DNA of 64,000 bases from Acholoe squamosa (lineage: Eukaryota > Annelida > Polychaeta > Phyllodocida > Polynoidae): contig OX439043.1 in NCBI GenBank assembly GCA_949317995.1, forward strand, positions 41,669,560-41,733,559, given 5' to 3'. Numbering within the stretch: position 1 is the first letter of the stretch; every line of letters starts with the position of its first letter. A program made the position numbers and the translations under genes. The notes under the pieces were generated by a model, which worked only from the letters and a program-made list of their open reading frames with translations, had not been told where the DNA came from and ran no database searches. This document shows positions 35,401-47,284 of this stretch, one piece after another.

Positions 35401-38400
35401 GACTTCATCCACTCCTCGTCATCGCTATCACCGTCTTTATTGACGGCGCCCGGGCACATGTAGTGGATTGTGTTGTAAGCACAATCCGCGAAGCAGCGGG
35501 GGATACGGTCTTTAAACCCCTCGGCTGCATTCTTCCACATCCACTTCTGATTTTCGTCCTTTGGGACGTCCATGGTCATTTCTTCCCACGTCGTCACGGA
35601 CTCCAAATCAGATTTGGCTGAAGCGGGCAGCTCCGGGTCGCTTTCACTCCCCAAGTCACTGTCCATGTAGATGCCCGCTCCCCTAGGCTGGGCTCGGCTG
35701 GTGGTGGTAGTACCAGTCGAAGCCGTAACCGAGGTTGTGGAGGCCGTCCCGCTGGTGGTAGCAGAGGGTCCTGCAGTAACCGAGGTGGCTACTGTAGCTG
35801 GTGTCACTGTGGAGGCCCTTGCCCCTCTTCTTGGGCTCAACCCGAGACGAGACCGTCGGGTCCTCGCCTTCGTCCAACTGAACGTTGGCCGAAGCCATCA
35901 CAGTAGGACGATCTTCCAATTTAAAAAATTGGCAGCTGTGTTGGACTCCTCCCGAAGGATTCGTCCAACAAGAATGGGGGAGGTAAACACGCAGCTATAG
36001 GCGGCCGGAGGGAGTAGAATAACTGGAGCGAAACCAGTGACGTCTTACCGCCACGAGTCCGCTCTAGTTATGACCAAAATGGCGTCCAACCTCTCGTCTC
36101 GCGAGATCCTGCTATGGGCTATCAGGTGACCTAGTTCCGTGCTTTCCCGCCACGCCCGTGGCCTCACCTAGCGGACTAGATCCGCACTAAAATTCGGCTC
36201 GGTATACGAGACGCAGGTTGCCACCCGAGTGCTATCGTCTGGAGCTTGGCGGTATATACGCTATAAAGCGAATGTACCGGTTAATCCATCCGCCGCTCAC
36301 TGGATACAGCTACCCGGGGAACGCGCGTTCGACACCCCCAGCCGTGGAACGTATGTTATTCGCCTACGGCGGACAACACGCAGCAGCTTGTTGTGTACTG
36401 AGTTAGGTAACGGCATACCTCAACCGAGGACTGCGTCTAACACCTTGGGTTAGCATCTTATTTTTCCCGGCTCTACGTATGGCCTTCTCCGGGTCACGCC
36501 TAGCCAGGGCGAGACCTTTCCCATACGTAATGCCTTCACTCAGTGAGACGTTTTTCCATTTCTTACGATTAGGCCGTTTCCTGGCCTTCGTCTTCCTTTT
36601 AGTCACTACTCTTGCTTCCGGCTCCTTCCTTGGCCGGCCTCTAGGGCGTTTCTCTGGTACCGTCACACTGGGCTTACTTGACGTGGGCTCAGGTGGCTGA
36701 TATCCGAACTCCCTCAGTGAACCACGTCTGAGTGATCAAAGGCCGTGGTTTGTCTGGCCCTGCCTATGGGACCAGGCAAATAAAAGAACACTTGCTATCC
36801 TTCGAAAAGAGTAGGGGAATGAAGCCCCGGTAGCGGTTTTCCCCCTCGACCCTCCTCATAGATTCGGTCATTCATCTCATAGATTCGGTCATTCATAGAT
36901 TCGGTCACTGCTGAGTTGAGCAAGCAGCATATAAATACCTGTCCAAAAAGAAAAGAAAGGACTTAATGTCCAAGAAACCTTGAATGTCTGAGTTCCTTGA
37001 TGGCCCCCGGACGTAAAACTAAACAAACAAACAAACTCTCCGCCGCTTCGCGTCCCTTCCAGGGCCGAAGCTTTCCGACATTCGTCTTCCATTTCCTACC
37101 AGTAAGGCAGTCTTCCATCATCACCGTTGATTCGGAGATGATGCATATAATTTTAAATGGACCCTCCCAAGGCGTCACGACGTTCAAACGTTCGAGTGGC
37201 TCGTAATACCTTAGTACCTTGTCCCCAACATTAAACCGTATTCTTTTTGCATTGGTGTCATAACCTTCTGCCATTTAGCACTTTTTAGCAGTTCTTTACA
37301 AACGGCCTCGTATGCCTGCTTGAACCTGTCCCTTAACGACTCCACAAACAACACAATGCAGGGCGCCTCTGGGTCTATCCCAACCACTCCGTACACCAAG
37401 TCGGCGGGCATAATTATGTCCTCGCCGAACACTAGGATGTTTGGAGTGCAATTAGTAGATGAATGAACGGTGTTGTTGTAGGCGTGTACTACAAACTCAC
37501 ACTGTTCATCCCAGTCGTCCTGGTGGGTATTAACCAGGGGCTTTAGCACTTGTATCAAAGTCCTATTGAACCTTTCTACCTGACCATCCAACTGTGGTCG
37601 GTATGGGTTAGTTCGGGTCTTACATATTGTAGTGGCACATTTCCTGCTATAACTCCGACTCAAACTCTCTTCCTTGATCACTGTGCATCATAAGGGGGAC
37701 ACCCAGATGTAGCACCCAGCCTTTTACAAGCGCCTCAGCACATGTAGCGGCTTTGGGGTTAGGAAGAGGGAACACCCGAGTATACTTTGTATAGTAGTCG
37801 GTTACGACCATCATACAGGTGTTTTCTCTAGGTGTCCGGGCAAGTCGCGATCCATGGAGTAGGTCGCTTCTCATTCCGGGCCAGTAGTAACGTCTTTGTA
37901 GATGCTCTATTGACCTTTTCTTTCCGAAATGACCACTCGTTTGGTGGCCATGGCAATAATACATGATATCCCTTCTCATCGAGGTGGGAATCACTATTTG
38001 TAGTAGTCTACCGCCGGTGGAAGAGGTTTTCCACCTACACAGTACACCATCTCGGATTTCCAGCTCGGTCCATTGAGCTATCAATCGCCTCATTTCCCTG
38101 TCTTCCAGGGATAACATCGGCCTTGCCGGCTTAATACCTATCTGTAAGTATTCCATTATGCGCGCAGTGGTGGGGTCAGACTGTTGGAACATCTTGATGG
38201 TCTCTGGGGACCAATCGAGATAGCTGCACACAGCCTCCTCCCAGGGGATTCGGGGGGTGGTATAGTTATATACCAACCCTGCGACCACAGCATTGTGGGC
38301 CCCGCAGTCTTCACAAGTGGCATTTTGGCACTTTCGGACAGGTCGCCTCGACAAGGCATCCGCATTAATATGTTTAGCACCTGGTCGGTGCTCGATTTGT

Positions 38401-41400
38401 TTGTGCTCCAATCCGAATTCAGATAGGTGAGCTAACCATCTCCCAATCATCCCTTCAGCATCCTTAAAATTAAGGAGCCACCTTAGAGACGAATGGTCGG
38501 TCCGCAAAGTAAAGTCAGTTCCCCAAAGGAAGTGCTTAAACTTCTTCGTATACACCACTACTGCGAGGAGTTCTTGTTAGTGGTACAATAATTACGCTGG
38601 GTCTTGCTTAATGTGTTGCTAGCAAAGGCCAATGGGACCTCGACTCCATTCTGGACCTGAGAGAGGGCTGCCCCAGTAGCGTCGTTGCTCACATCGGTGT
38701 CTAATATGAAATGCCCCTCGGGAGTAGGATATTTCAATACAGGTGTATTCCTAAACAAATCTTTTATTTTATTAAAAGATTCTTCTTGCTCGCTGGTCCA
38801 TGGGAATGGGTCCCGTGCCCTACCCGGGGTCCAGTGAGCTAAGCATTGCCTGGGAAAGCTTACACGGGAGTAATTCGGTATAAAATCACGGTAATAGGAA
38901 CAAAATCCTAAAAACGATCTAACCTCCTTAGCACTCGTGGGCCTTTCCCAATTCTCGACTGCTTCCAATTTATCTGGATCTGCACTCACTCCGTTAGGGG
39001 TGATGATCCTTCCCAGATATGTAATAGTTTTCTTGAACAGATTACATTTCTTGGGTTTGAGTTTTAGACCGTTGGATAGAATCCGGTCAAGTACCAGCTG
39101 CAGGTTCGCGTGGCATTCCTTAAACGACTTGCTGAATACGACGTCGTCTAGGTAGACCAAACACTTCTTCCACAGAAGGTCACTCAGCAGGGACTCCATC
39201 ATGGCCTCAAATGTAGCCGGGGCGTTACACAATCCGAAGGGCAAGACATTATACTCGAATAGCCCCATATGGCTAGAGAAAGCTGTTTTCTCTATGTCAT
39301 CGGGGTGCATCGGTATTTGCCAATACCCGGATTGCAAGTCCAAGGTACAGAACCATTGGTTCCCACCCAAGCTATCTAAGGTCTCGTCGATCCTTGGAAG
39401 AGGATACGAGTTCTTCTTTGTCATGCCGTTTAATTTTCGGTAGTCGACGCAAAAGCGGATTGTACCGTCTTTCTTAGTGGTCATACAAACGGGGCTGGAC
39501 CAAGGGCTCGAGCTGGGCACGATTACCCCTAGATCCAGTTGCTTTTGTATTTCCTGTTCGCATATTAACTTCTTCTTAAGAGGAAGTCTACGATACGGGA
39601 TCTTGAAAGGCTTTTCGTCGCCCACATCTATGGTGTGCAACACCTTATCGGATCTACCTACGGGTCCTCCTTCCCTACCGAAAGCGCTCTCGTACCTTCG
39701 CAGGAGATCCCCTAGGCATTCCTTGTCCTCCGTATTCTGTAAATCTGATTTATCAATCAGTTTCTGGAATTCTTCATCCAATGGATGCTTACTAACAGGG
39801 TTTAATGGTTTATTGAACTTGGCCTCGGCGACGTGTTCTACCGAATTCATATCCCCTACGCTGTCGCCACGCTTCAAGTAAACCACCGAATCAGTTCGGT
39901 TAGTCATGGGTAATACAGACCATGCTGCATTTGCCACCAATGTGTCCACTGAATCCAACCGATGCTCGATAAATATACCGTATCGGGTTCAAAGACTCCT
40001 GCCTCACCCTTTTGGGCCATTGATGCGCCACAAAGGACATCACAAGTGGTGCCCGGAGGGATTTTTCACGGACTGGACATGCAAGCCATACGGATTCCGA
40101 ATACTCATCATTCCATCCCTTGGGTCCAAGACGGCCCCGTATAAGCTTGCAAAATCCAATCCGAGGATTCCGTCATCCCTAACCTCTGCTATAGTTGGCG
40201 AAAGAACGAATTCTTTGCCTCCTATACGGATAGGCATAAACGTCCTACCAAAAGTCCTCATACTGCTTCCGTCGGCCGTGCAGGCATTTACCCCCGTTTT
40301 GAGGTTCTCATGACTGCTGGCCACCGAGTCGAAGAATCTTTTGGACACACAGGAATGGCTAGCTCCAGTATCCACTAAGAATTCTCCTACCCGGCCTTCC
40401 ACAGATATGGGTACATACCACTGTCTCCCTCCCAAAGGGGATGGGTTGCTGGTAAACTGTTGAAAGTCTCCCGAATCACCAAGATTCAATCCGAGTCCTC
40501 TCAAAAATTCCAGACACGGATGACTTGGGGGAAGGCGTGTCCCACACACTCGAATCAACTCCTTGATCCATCCTTCCTCTCCCCCAGTGCGGCCACTCGC
40601 CTCCAAATGCTCGCCACCGTACATATTAGCACTAGGGTCCCTGGCCCCGGCCGGGATGCAGGGGTGCGCACCCACAGTCACCCGACCTCCAGGTGAATTT
40701 GATTCGAAATCTTCCACCGGATTACCCCCGGTAGCCTTTTGGCATTCGTTCACTGCTGGGGTTATACCCAATGCCGTGGATACAACCCCCACTAGTTTCC
40801 CCCTGTATCAGGAAATTCCATAGCATTCTGGCTTTCCTAGCCCTCGACCTCGGCTTCGTAGAAAGCCGCCATTACCGGCTTTGCAGCGGTACATTCGGAT
40901 GAATAGTGTCCCATGCGTTGGCACCTGAAACACTTAACCATTCGGCGGTCCACCCTGGGTCTCTGCCGGTTGGCTTGGAGGGCGTCAGTAATTTTCTTAC
41001 ACATCTCCTCCATTAATTTGGTCATATCCGGAGATTGACCCCTCGCCTTGTCGGCGCTATCAGAGGGCTTATAAGCTTTGTTACTAGCTTTCGCGTCGCC
41101 CCTGACTTCGGATGGTGATTTAGCATCCTTTGGTTTGTTGAAAGCCTTCCTCGGAATGTACTTTCTGCCAGAAGTATTTTTCCTGAGTTGCATCGAGCAA
41201 AAGGTGCCGTCCTCCTGCTTGATGTCTATTAATTCAAAGTAGATCCGGAGGTGTTCGGGATGTCTCCAGCTAACATCGTTCGTTTCTTCACGGCCATATC
41301 TATACCATTAAATATGCCATGCAGCGTAGTGCCCTCCTTCCAGGCGTCTCTAGCAGCTATCTGCTCGTCTCGGTCTCTTAGACCCTTGACGAATTGGGTG

Positions 41401-44400
41401 ATCAAGTCGTCCATATACCAGTCTTGGTTCTCCGTCCCAGGTCTGGCTTTACTTAACAGGGCATGCAGTTCCATACCTTATGCTCTGAAAGCTTTTTTGG
41501 GTCCGTTTCTTGAAACGAACCATTGGATCCTCCTTGACCATATTGCATAATAGTCCACTAGCAGACTCGACTAGCTGCTCAAAACTCCCAGCGAGACCAT
41601 ACCAGGTGCGCCATTGCTCGACGGCCATGCGTCCCGGCCCACCCTTTAGACATCTTACTAGATGTGGCTTGGCCTCGTATGGGGTCCATCCATTACAGTT
41701 CATCACATCGATGAAATCTTCAAACCATTCTTTCCATGGCCGTGTACCGTCGTATTCCTTAGGAATGACGGCAACCCTTCGGGCTGAATTGTGGGCATAC
41801 ATCAATCTACTACATTGTTGTTTGCTCCATTCAATCGCCTTGGTCTCATTCAAGGTTCGATTGCCTCCCATACCGCCAAAACTGGTATTGTTTGGCGGTG
41901 GTGGTGGTGGTTGGTTATACATCCACTGTGAACCATTGGAGTTCGTATAGCCTCCACCCCCTGCATTGGGGCCGGTACCCGAGGCACCATCGCCCCCTGC
42001 GTTGGGGCCGGTACCCGAGGCACCATCACCCCCTTGTCCATTTGAATAGGTAGATCCGCCGTGACTACCGTCATTAGGCGGTGGACCAGCCTGACCAGGT
42101 TGGCTGCCACTGCTTGGTGGGTTCTGTTGGTTGCTAGGATTACCTGCACCCAACCCGACATTATCTGTCTGATCCACATGTATGTGGAACCCGCTTGTTT
42201 CGGCACTAGTGTCGGAACAGTCTCTCGGTACGAAGTCCGGGTCCAAGTTGTGGACTATCGGGACTTCACTGATCCGAACTCTGCTGGTCCGGCCGTTCTT
42301 ATCTTGGGTTCTAATATAGACTCCCCCTTGATCCACATTCCGTGTCGCATTATCATTCACGAATGGGTTATACGCCGGATGCTTTGGAGTCGAACAGGAA
42401 ACTGGGTCTCCTTGTTTGACAAAAGTTGAGTTTGGATTTTGGTCCTTACTCCCTGGGGGAACATTCGCATGCTCCTGTTCCTGTAAATAACTTTCCATGG
42501 CGGATTTATTTATCGTTAGGGTTGCCACATCAGTGGTTAAGTTCCTCTGATCTTCTCTTAGCTGTGCATTTTCTGATAAGATCTCGGATCGGATCTTCTC
42601 ATTGTCTGCTACAGCTCGGTTTCTTTCCTCCTGGGCTGCTAATGCTTCCCTTTTCAAAGTATCTTTTAGTAAACGATACTTCTCAGCCTTTTCCTTTTGA
42701 GACCTTTGGTACTCGGTGGTCTCTTTTCGGATCTCGGCTTGTTCCGAGACCAACTTGGCTTCTGTCTCCGCTTTACGGAGCTGAAGTCTTTTCAATTTTT
42801 CCTCCATTGCATGCAATTCGGATTGTAATTTGCTTACATCTCGAGCCTTAGCGACTTCCTCGGCTCTAGTCTTGTCAATCGCTCTTCGTCTATTGGCTTC
42901 CTCGAGTTCTAGGTCAGCCAACTTGCTATCTTTTTCTCTTTCATCCTTCTCTTTTAATTCCAACCGATGGGCTTGGACAACCGATACTTGAGGTCGGATT
43001 CTTTTAGAATTGCCTCCTGTTCGACAGAACGGAGCATTCCGATCCGTTCCTTTGTTTCATCTTCGATTTTCTTCTGGGCAGCTATGAATTGTTCATGCTG
43101 TCTCTTAGCTTGTTGCTCTTCCTGTTCTTTGGCTTTCAAATAGGCCGAGGTAGTCTTATACCCGGGGCCCATCCGACGTCCATACCTCGACTTACGACTG
43201 CCTCCCGGATTGAACATGGAGTCAGATAAGCCTTTGTCTAAGGATAGGCCTAGAGAGAGCATTTCCGAGCTTCTCGGCAATGTTTCTCGAGGTCTAAATC
43301 TCTTAGTGCTTGAAGAACCTTTCGGGTCTTCTTCATCCTTACCATCGTCGCTCTCATGATCAGACGATGTCATCAATGGGGCCACTCGGGTTGCCCCATC
43401 TACTGCAACGCCCATAGGGGTCACTGTACGTTGCATCGGACTTTGAGCTTTTGGGGTATCCAAGATACCAGCAGAGCTCGCTGGGATACTAGGTCCGAGC
43501 TGGCGCCTGCTAGTTAACACTTGGGACCAATCGCTCAAGTTTAGCCTGGCGGGTTTAATTACCCCGCTAAATAACCCTGTATCCGAAGCAACCTGTCGAG
43601 GTGTGTTCGGATACAATTTAACAATCCCATCTCCAATTCTGGTGGGATCGTCTGTTAGACCGGGTGTCGAGAAAACTGTCTGGACACCTTCCGGGTTGAA
43701 CACATGTTATTGACCCGGTTTCCAGTCTAACAACAAATGCTGGGATGTGTAATCATCCTCTTCGAATCCCTCTAGCCCAGGGCTGGAGGGACCCGCATTG
43801 GGTTGCCTGAGGCTTTCGGCCGTCTGGCCGCGCTCCACCCCCGAACCAACTGGTCACGGCACCAGTGTAATGGTTCGTATCGACTTAAATGTTGGGTGGC
43901 TCGTTAGCTCGCTTATCACTAAAGATACCAACACAACACGAGTAGTTCGGGTTGGGCAAAGCCCCAGACTCCCCTACCGCTCGGGTAGGACTTTATTTAC
44001 GTACTCTCTTCTTGGAACATACGTCAGGACTGGACTATGTTCAGTCTCCTTCTGCGGATCGTCCGGCTTCTTAGTAGAAGCTGGACGCGAGGCATGGTGC
44101 TGCCCCCTCTTGTACTAAACGGGTATCGCGAAGCGACACCTGGTTGGCATAGAAGGAAGAGCACCACACGAGCGCGTCTCTCGGATGAAGTGCACTAATA
44201 TAATACAACGATGCCGGCCCCTACACGGTAATGATCCAGATTTGTCCTTAAGATTTCAAATGAAAGAAAACCCAGATTTTCTTAGAAGTAATCCTTATTG
44301 ACATGGGTGAAAGAAATACAATGTTGATCCTTCCACCTCCCTGTCCTCTTGTTCTAAGAGACCCCCCCCCCCCCATTGGTTCTGATGTCACAACAGAGAA

Positions 44401-47221
44401 TCAGGGGCTGCTTGGTGCATGTATTGATTTATTTAATATTTTGACTGACGTCAGACTGGGGCATGGTATTGGACGTTCAGGTGACATCGCAGCTATACAA
44501 CCTAAGGCGGCCGGATCAAGCGTCCTGATGAAACTTACCAATGCCATGGTGCTAGATGTCCTCAGAATGACAGGTCAGTGTATTTGACATTACATGTACT
44601 TTCAAGGTGGCCATAGTCATAATGTAGAGCCCACCAATTCCAGAAGACAGGGAGCTTTGAAATAATGCACCTCTATCCATGATAAAATGATTCAATCTAA
44701 CCTGAAAGGAAAAGGGAAAGAGGCAGTGACCTTGGAGTCAATGACAGACAATAATATAATAATATCAAATAATAATGTATGTTCATATCTGCCACTCTAG
44801 GTGTTCAGTCGGCATCTTCATGCTTTGTCGTTCCCATGGCAACAGGTATGGCACTGGTACTTTGTATGTTGACCATACGTCAGCAACGGCCATCAGCCCG
44901 ATATGTCATATGGCCACGTATAGACCAAAAGTCCTGCTTCAAGTCCATCTCCACTGCAGGTGAGTCAAGTATGAGGCATGGGATGTATACATGTGTAATG
45001 GTTCGAGTTCTTATATAACTTCAGTCAGATTCAAGATATGTTAATATCAAGCAAAACCAGACAAGTTAGCTCAGGTTAGTGCAACCGGCACATGTTTATT
45101 CAGTATTTACATAGGTTCGAAGTGGTGCTATGGGCATAGCTCAGTGCTCAAGGGGTGTTGCTCTGACCATAGCCAGAAGCCAACTGAACTCCTTACGCGG
45201 TCCCAGGTAGGGACTGGAACAGCGACGACCACTGCTGCCATCACCCCATAGTGGCCAGAGATCGAAGCGACCTCTGGTCCTACCGGTGGTAACAGCACCG
45301 ACTGACCTTCCCTCTCAAATAAGGAGCTAAAACTATATAAGATGCTCCATGAGCCCCTACACATGTATACCTGAAACAGTGTGCCCCAACAGAAAGGGAA
45401 TACAATGCTGTAACATTTACCTAATATAATCATGCTGGGGTGAATACAGATGTGATGGACCGTACATCAGGACCTACCGTATATGGTATTTGGAATCTTA
45501 ACAGTATTGTGTACAGATTCAATATTAATAATGGAAAGGGAAGCTAGCTTGTACAGTGGCATGTGAAGTACCATTGTCTTACAATATGAATCAGGCTCTA
45601 TATCCCTTATATAGACGTGTACCCGTGTCAAAACATAAAATTCATACAGAGGGCAAGGAAAATTCTTAGAGGGTGTAGATATGAAATGTGGTTTCAGGTT
45701 TTGAGGCCGTGGTACTGGAGAACGGTTTGGAAGGGGATGAGTTGCGAACTGACGTCACTGCACTGGAGGCAAAAGTGGCAGAGTTAGGAGCAGAGAATGT
45801 AGCATGCGTTCTTACCACGACAAGCTGTTTTACACCGCGGGTACCGGATAGGTCAGACACCCAATACCGTAATCTCCGGCATATAAGGCGCGTCTTATAC
45901 GGGGGTTTTAGTTCTCATTGGATCCACAAGGGGGACACCAAGAACTTTCTTTTGATATCTTACATGCCCCCTTGGTCATAACAGAACATAAGGGGGTCCA
46001 GGGTGGCCCAAGCTACACATAGGTTTTTGAATTTTGAAAATTCATTCAGTAGAACCAAAGTTATGAATTTTTCATTTTTTTGAGAATTTTCCAAAACTCT
46101 AGGTGCGCCTTATACACGGGCTGCGCCTTATACACGGGAGATTACAGTACATACCTTTGTTAAATTGAAATTATGAAATGAGATAATCCATAGGGCGATA
46201 ATGGTAGTCACTGAAATGGTTCTTCAACATATGTATCAATGCTGTCTAAATCATGAATAATGTTTGTTTTGTTATCAGGTTAGAAGAGGTTGGAAAGATT
46301 TGTAAGGAGAATGGCATTCCTCACATTGTGAATAACGCGTATGGAGTCCAGTCATCTAAATGTATGCACCTTATACAACAGGTAACAAAAACATTGATGT
46401 TACAGGAAATTACAATGCATGAATAAGATCCTCCTTAATCATTAATTTTCTATTGATTAAGGAAATACATGGAAGCCCAGCTGGTTATGTACTTAACTAA
46501 ATTAATTCTTTATTAAACTGCTGTCTCGAGACAGCAGTTTTATTATAAGCATACTGGAAGGAGCCATTTACCTGAATCCGGATCGTCAGAAATCAAGTAT
46601 AGAATCTGACTGGTCTCTCCCTCCCCTCCCACCCTTGTCGTCCGTCTGCACGGCTATAGTAGGGGCCTGACTGGTCGTTTTTGGCCGCTGGAGGGAACTT
46701 ACCGTAATCTCCCGCGTATAAGACGTGTCCTCTACGCCAAACAAATGCCTGGTGCGTGTTATAGGATATTTTTAAGTTGGGTGTGCGTCTTATACGAGGG
46801 GTAATTTTACTATAGAACAGTACTGGATTGACAAAAATCACCCCTAAGAGGTGCGTCTTATACGCAGAAATGCATGTAATGAGTTTGGGGTGCGTCTTAT
46901 ACGCGCAGCGCGTCTTCTACGAGGGAGATTACGGTACATTGAATTAGAACGGGAGCTCATACCCCCTTTGGTCCGGTCGCTGTCCGGTCTGCCCTAGACA
47001 CGCATTGCCCAACGCCTCCCTCCCTCCCCCGCGGTCCCTGTCTTTGATTGGCTGCTACGCCGCTGAGGCAGTCAGACAGACGCATTGACCCATACAAAGT
47101 TTTCACACATACGTCACAGCATCGGCCCTGTCTATCCCCTGTCCGTCTCTATCCTGCCCTGTTCTTGTTGATTTCATGAAGCCGAGAAAGCCTTCCATTA
47201 ACCCACTAAAGGCCACCTACC

Positions 47222-47284
<63 letters not shown>

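Larger units (their letters stand above)
32878..44225 (-). mobile_element. Ty3/Gypsy LTR retrotransposon B (11.35 kb), decayed
   Basis: LTRs at 43,866-44,225 (5') and 32,878-33,239 (3') are about 98% identical (seven mismatches, two short indels by eye). A CGGT duplication flanks it (32,874-32,877 and 44,226-44,229). On the minus strand the order is gag, pol, ORF3. It occupies nearly all of SEPSECS intron 2, antisense to the gene. Gag and pol are frameshifted and the integrase has an internal deletion, yet ORF3 is open for 615 codons. Confidence 0.94.

Noticed and set aside
33993-35840. ORF3 as a retroviral-type envelope
   Set aside because: No signal peptide, transmembrane segment or furin-like site; zinc-finger cysteines and histidines instead.
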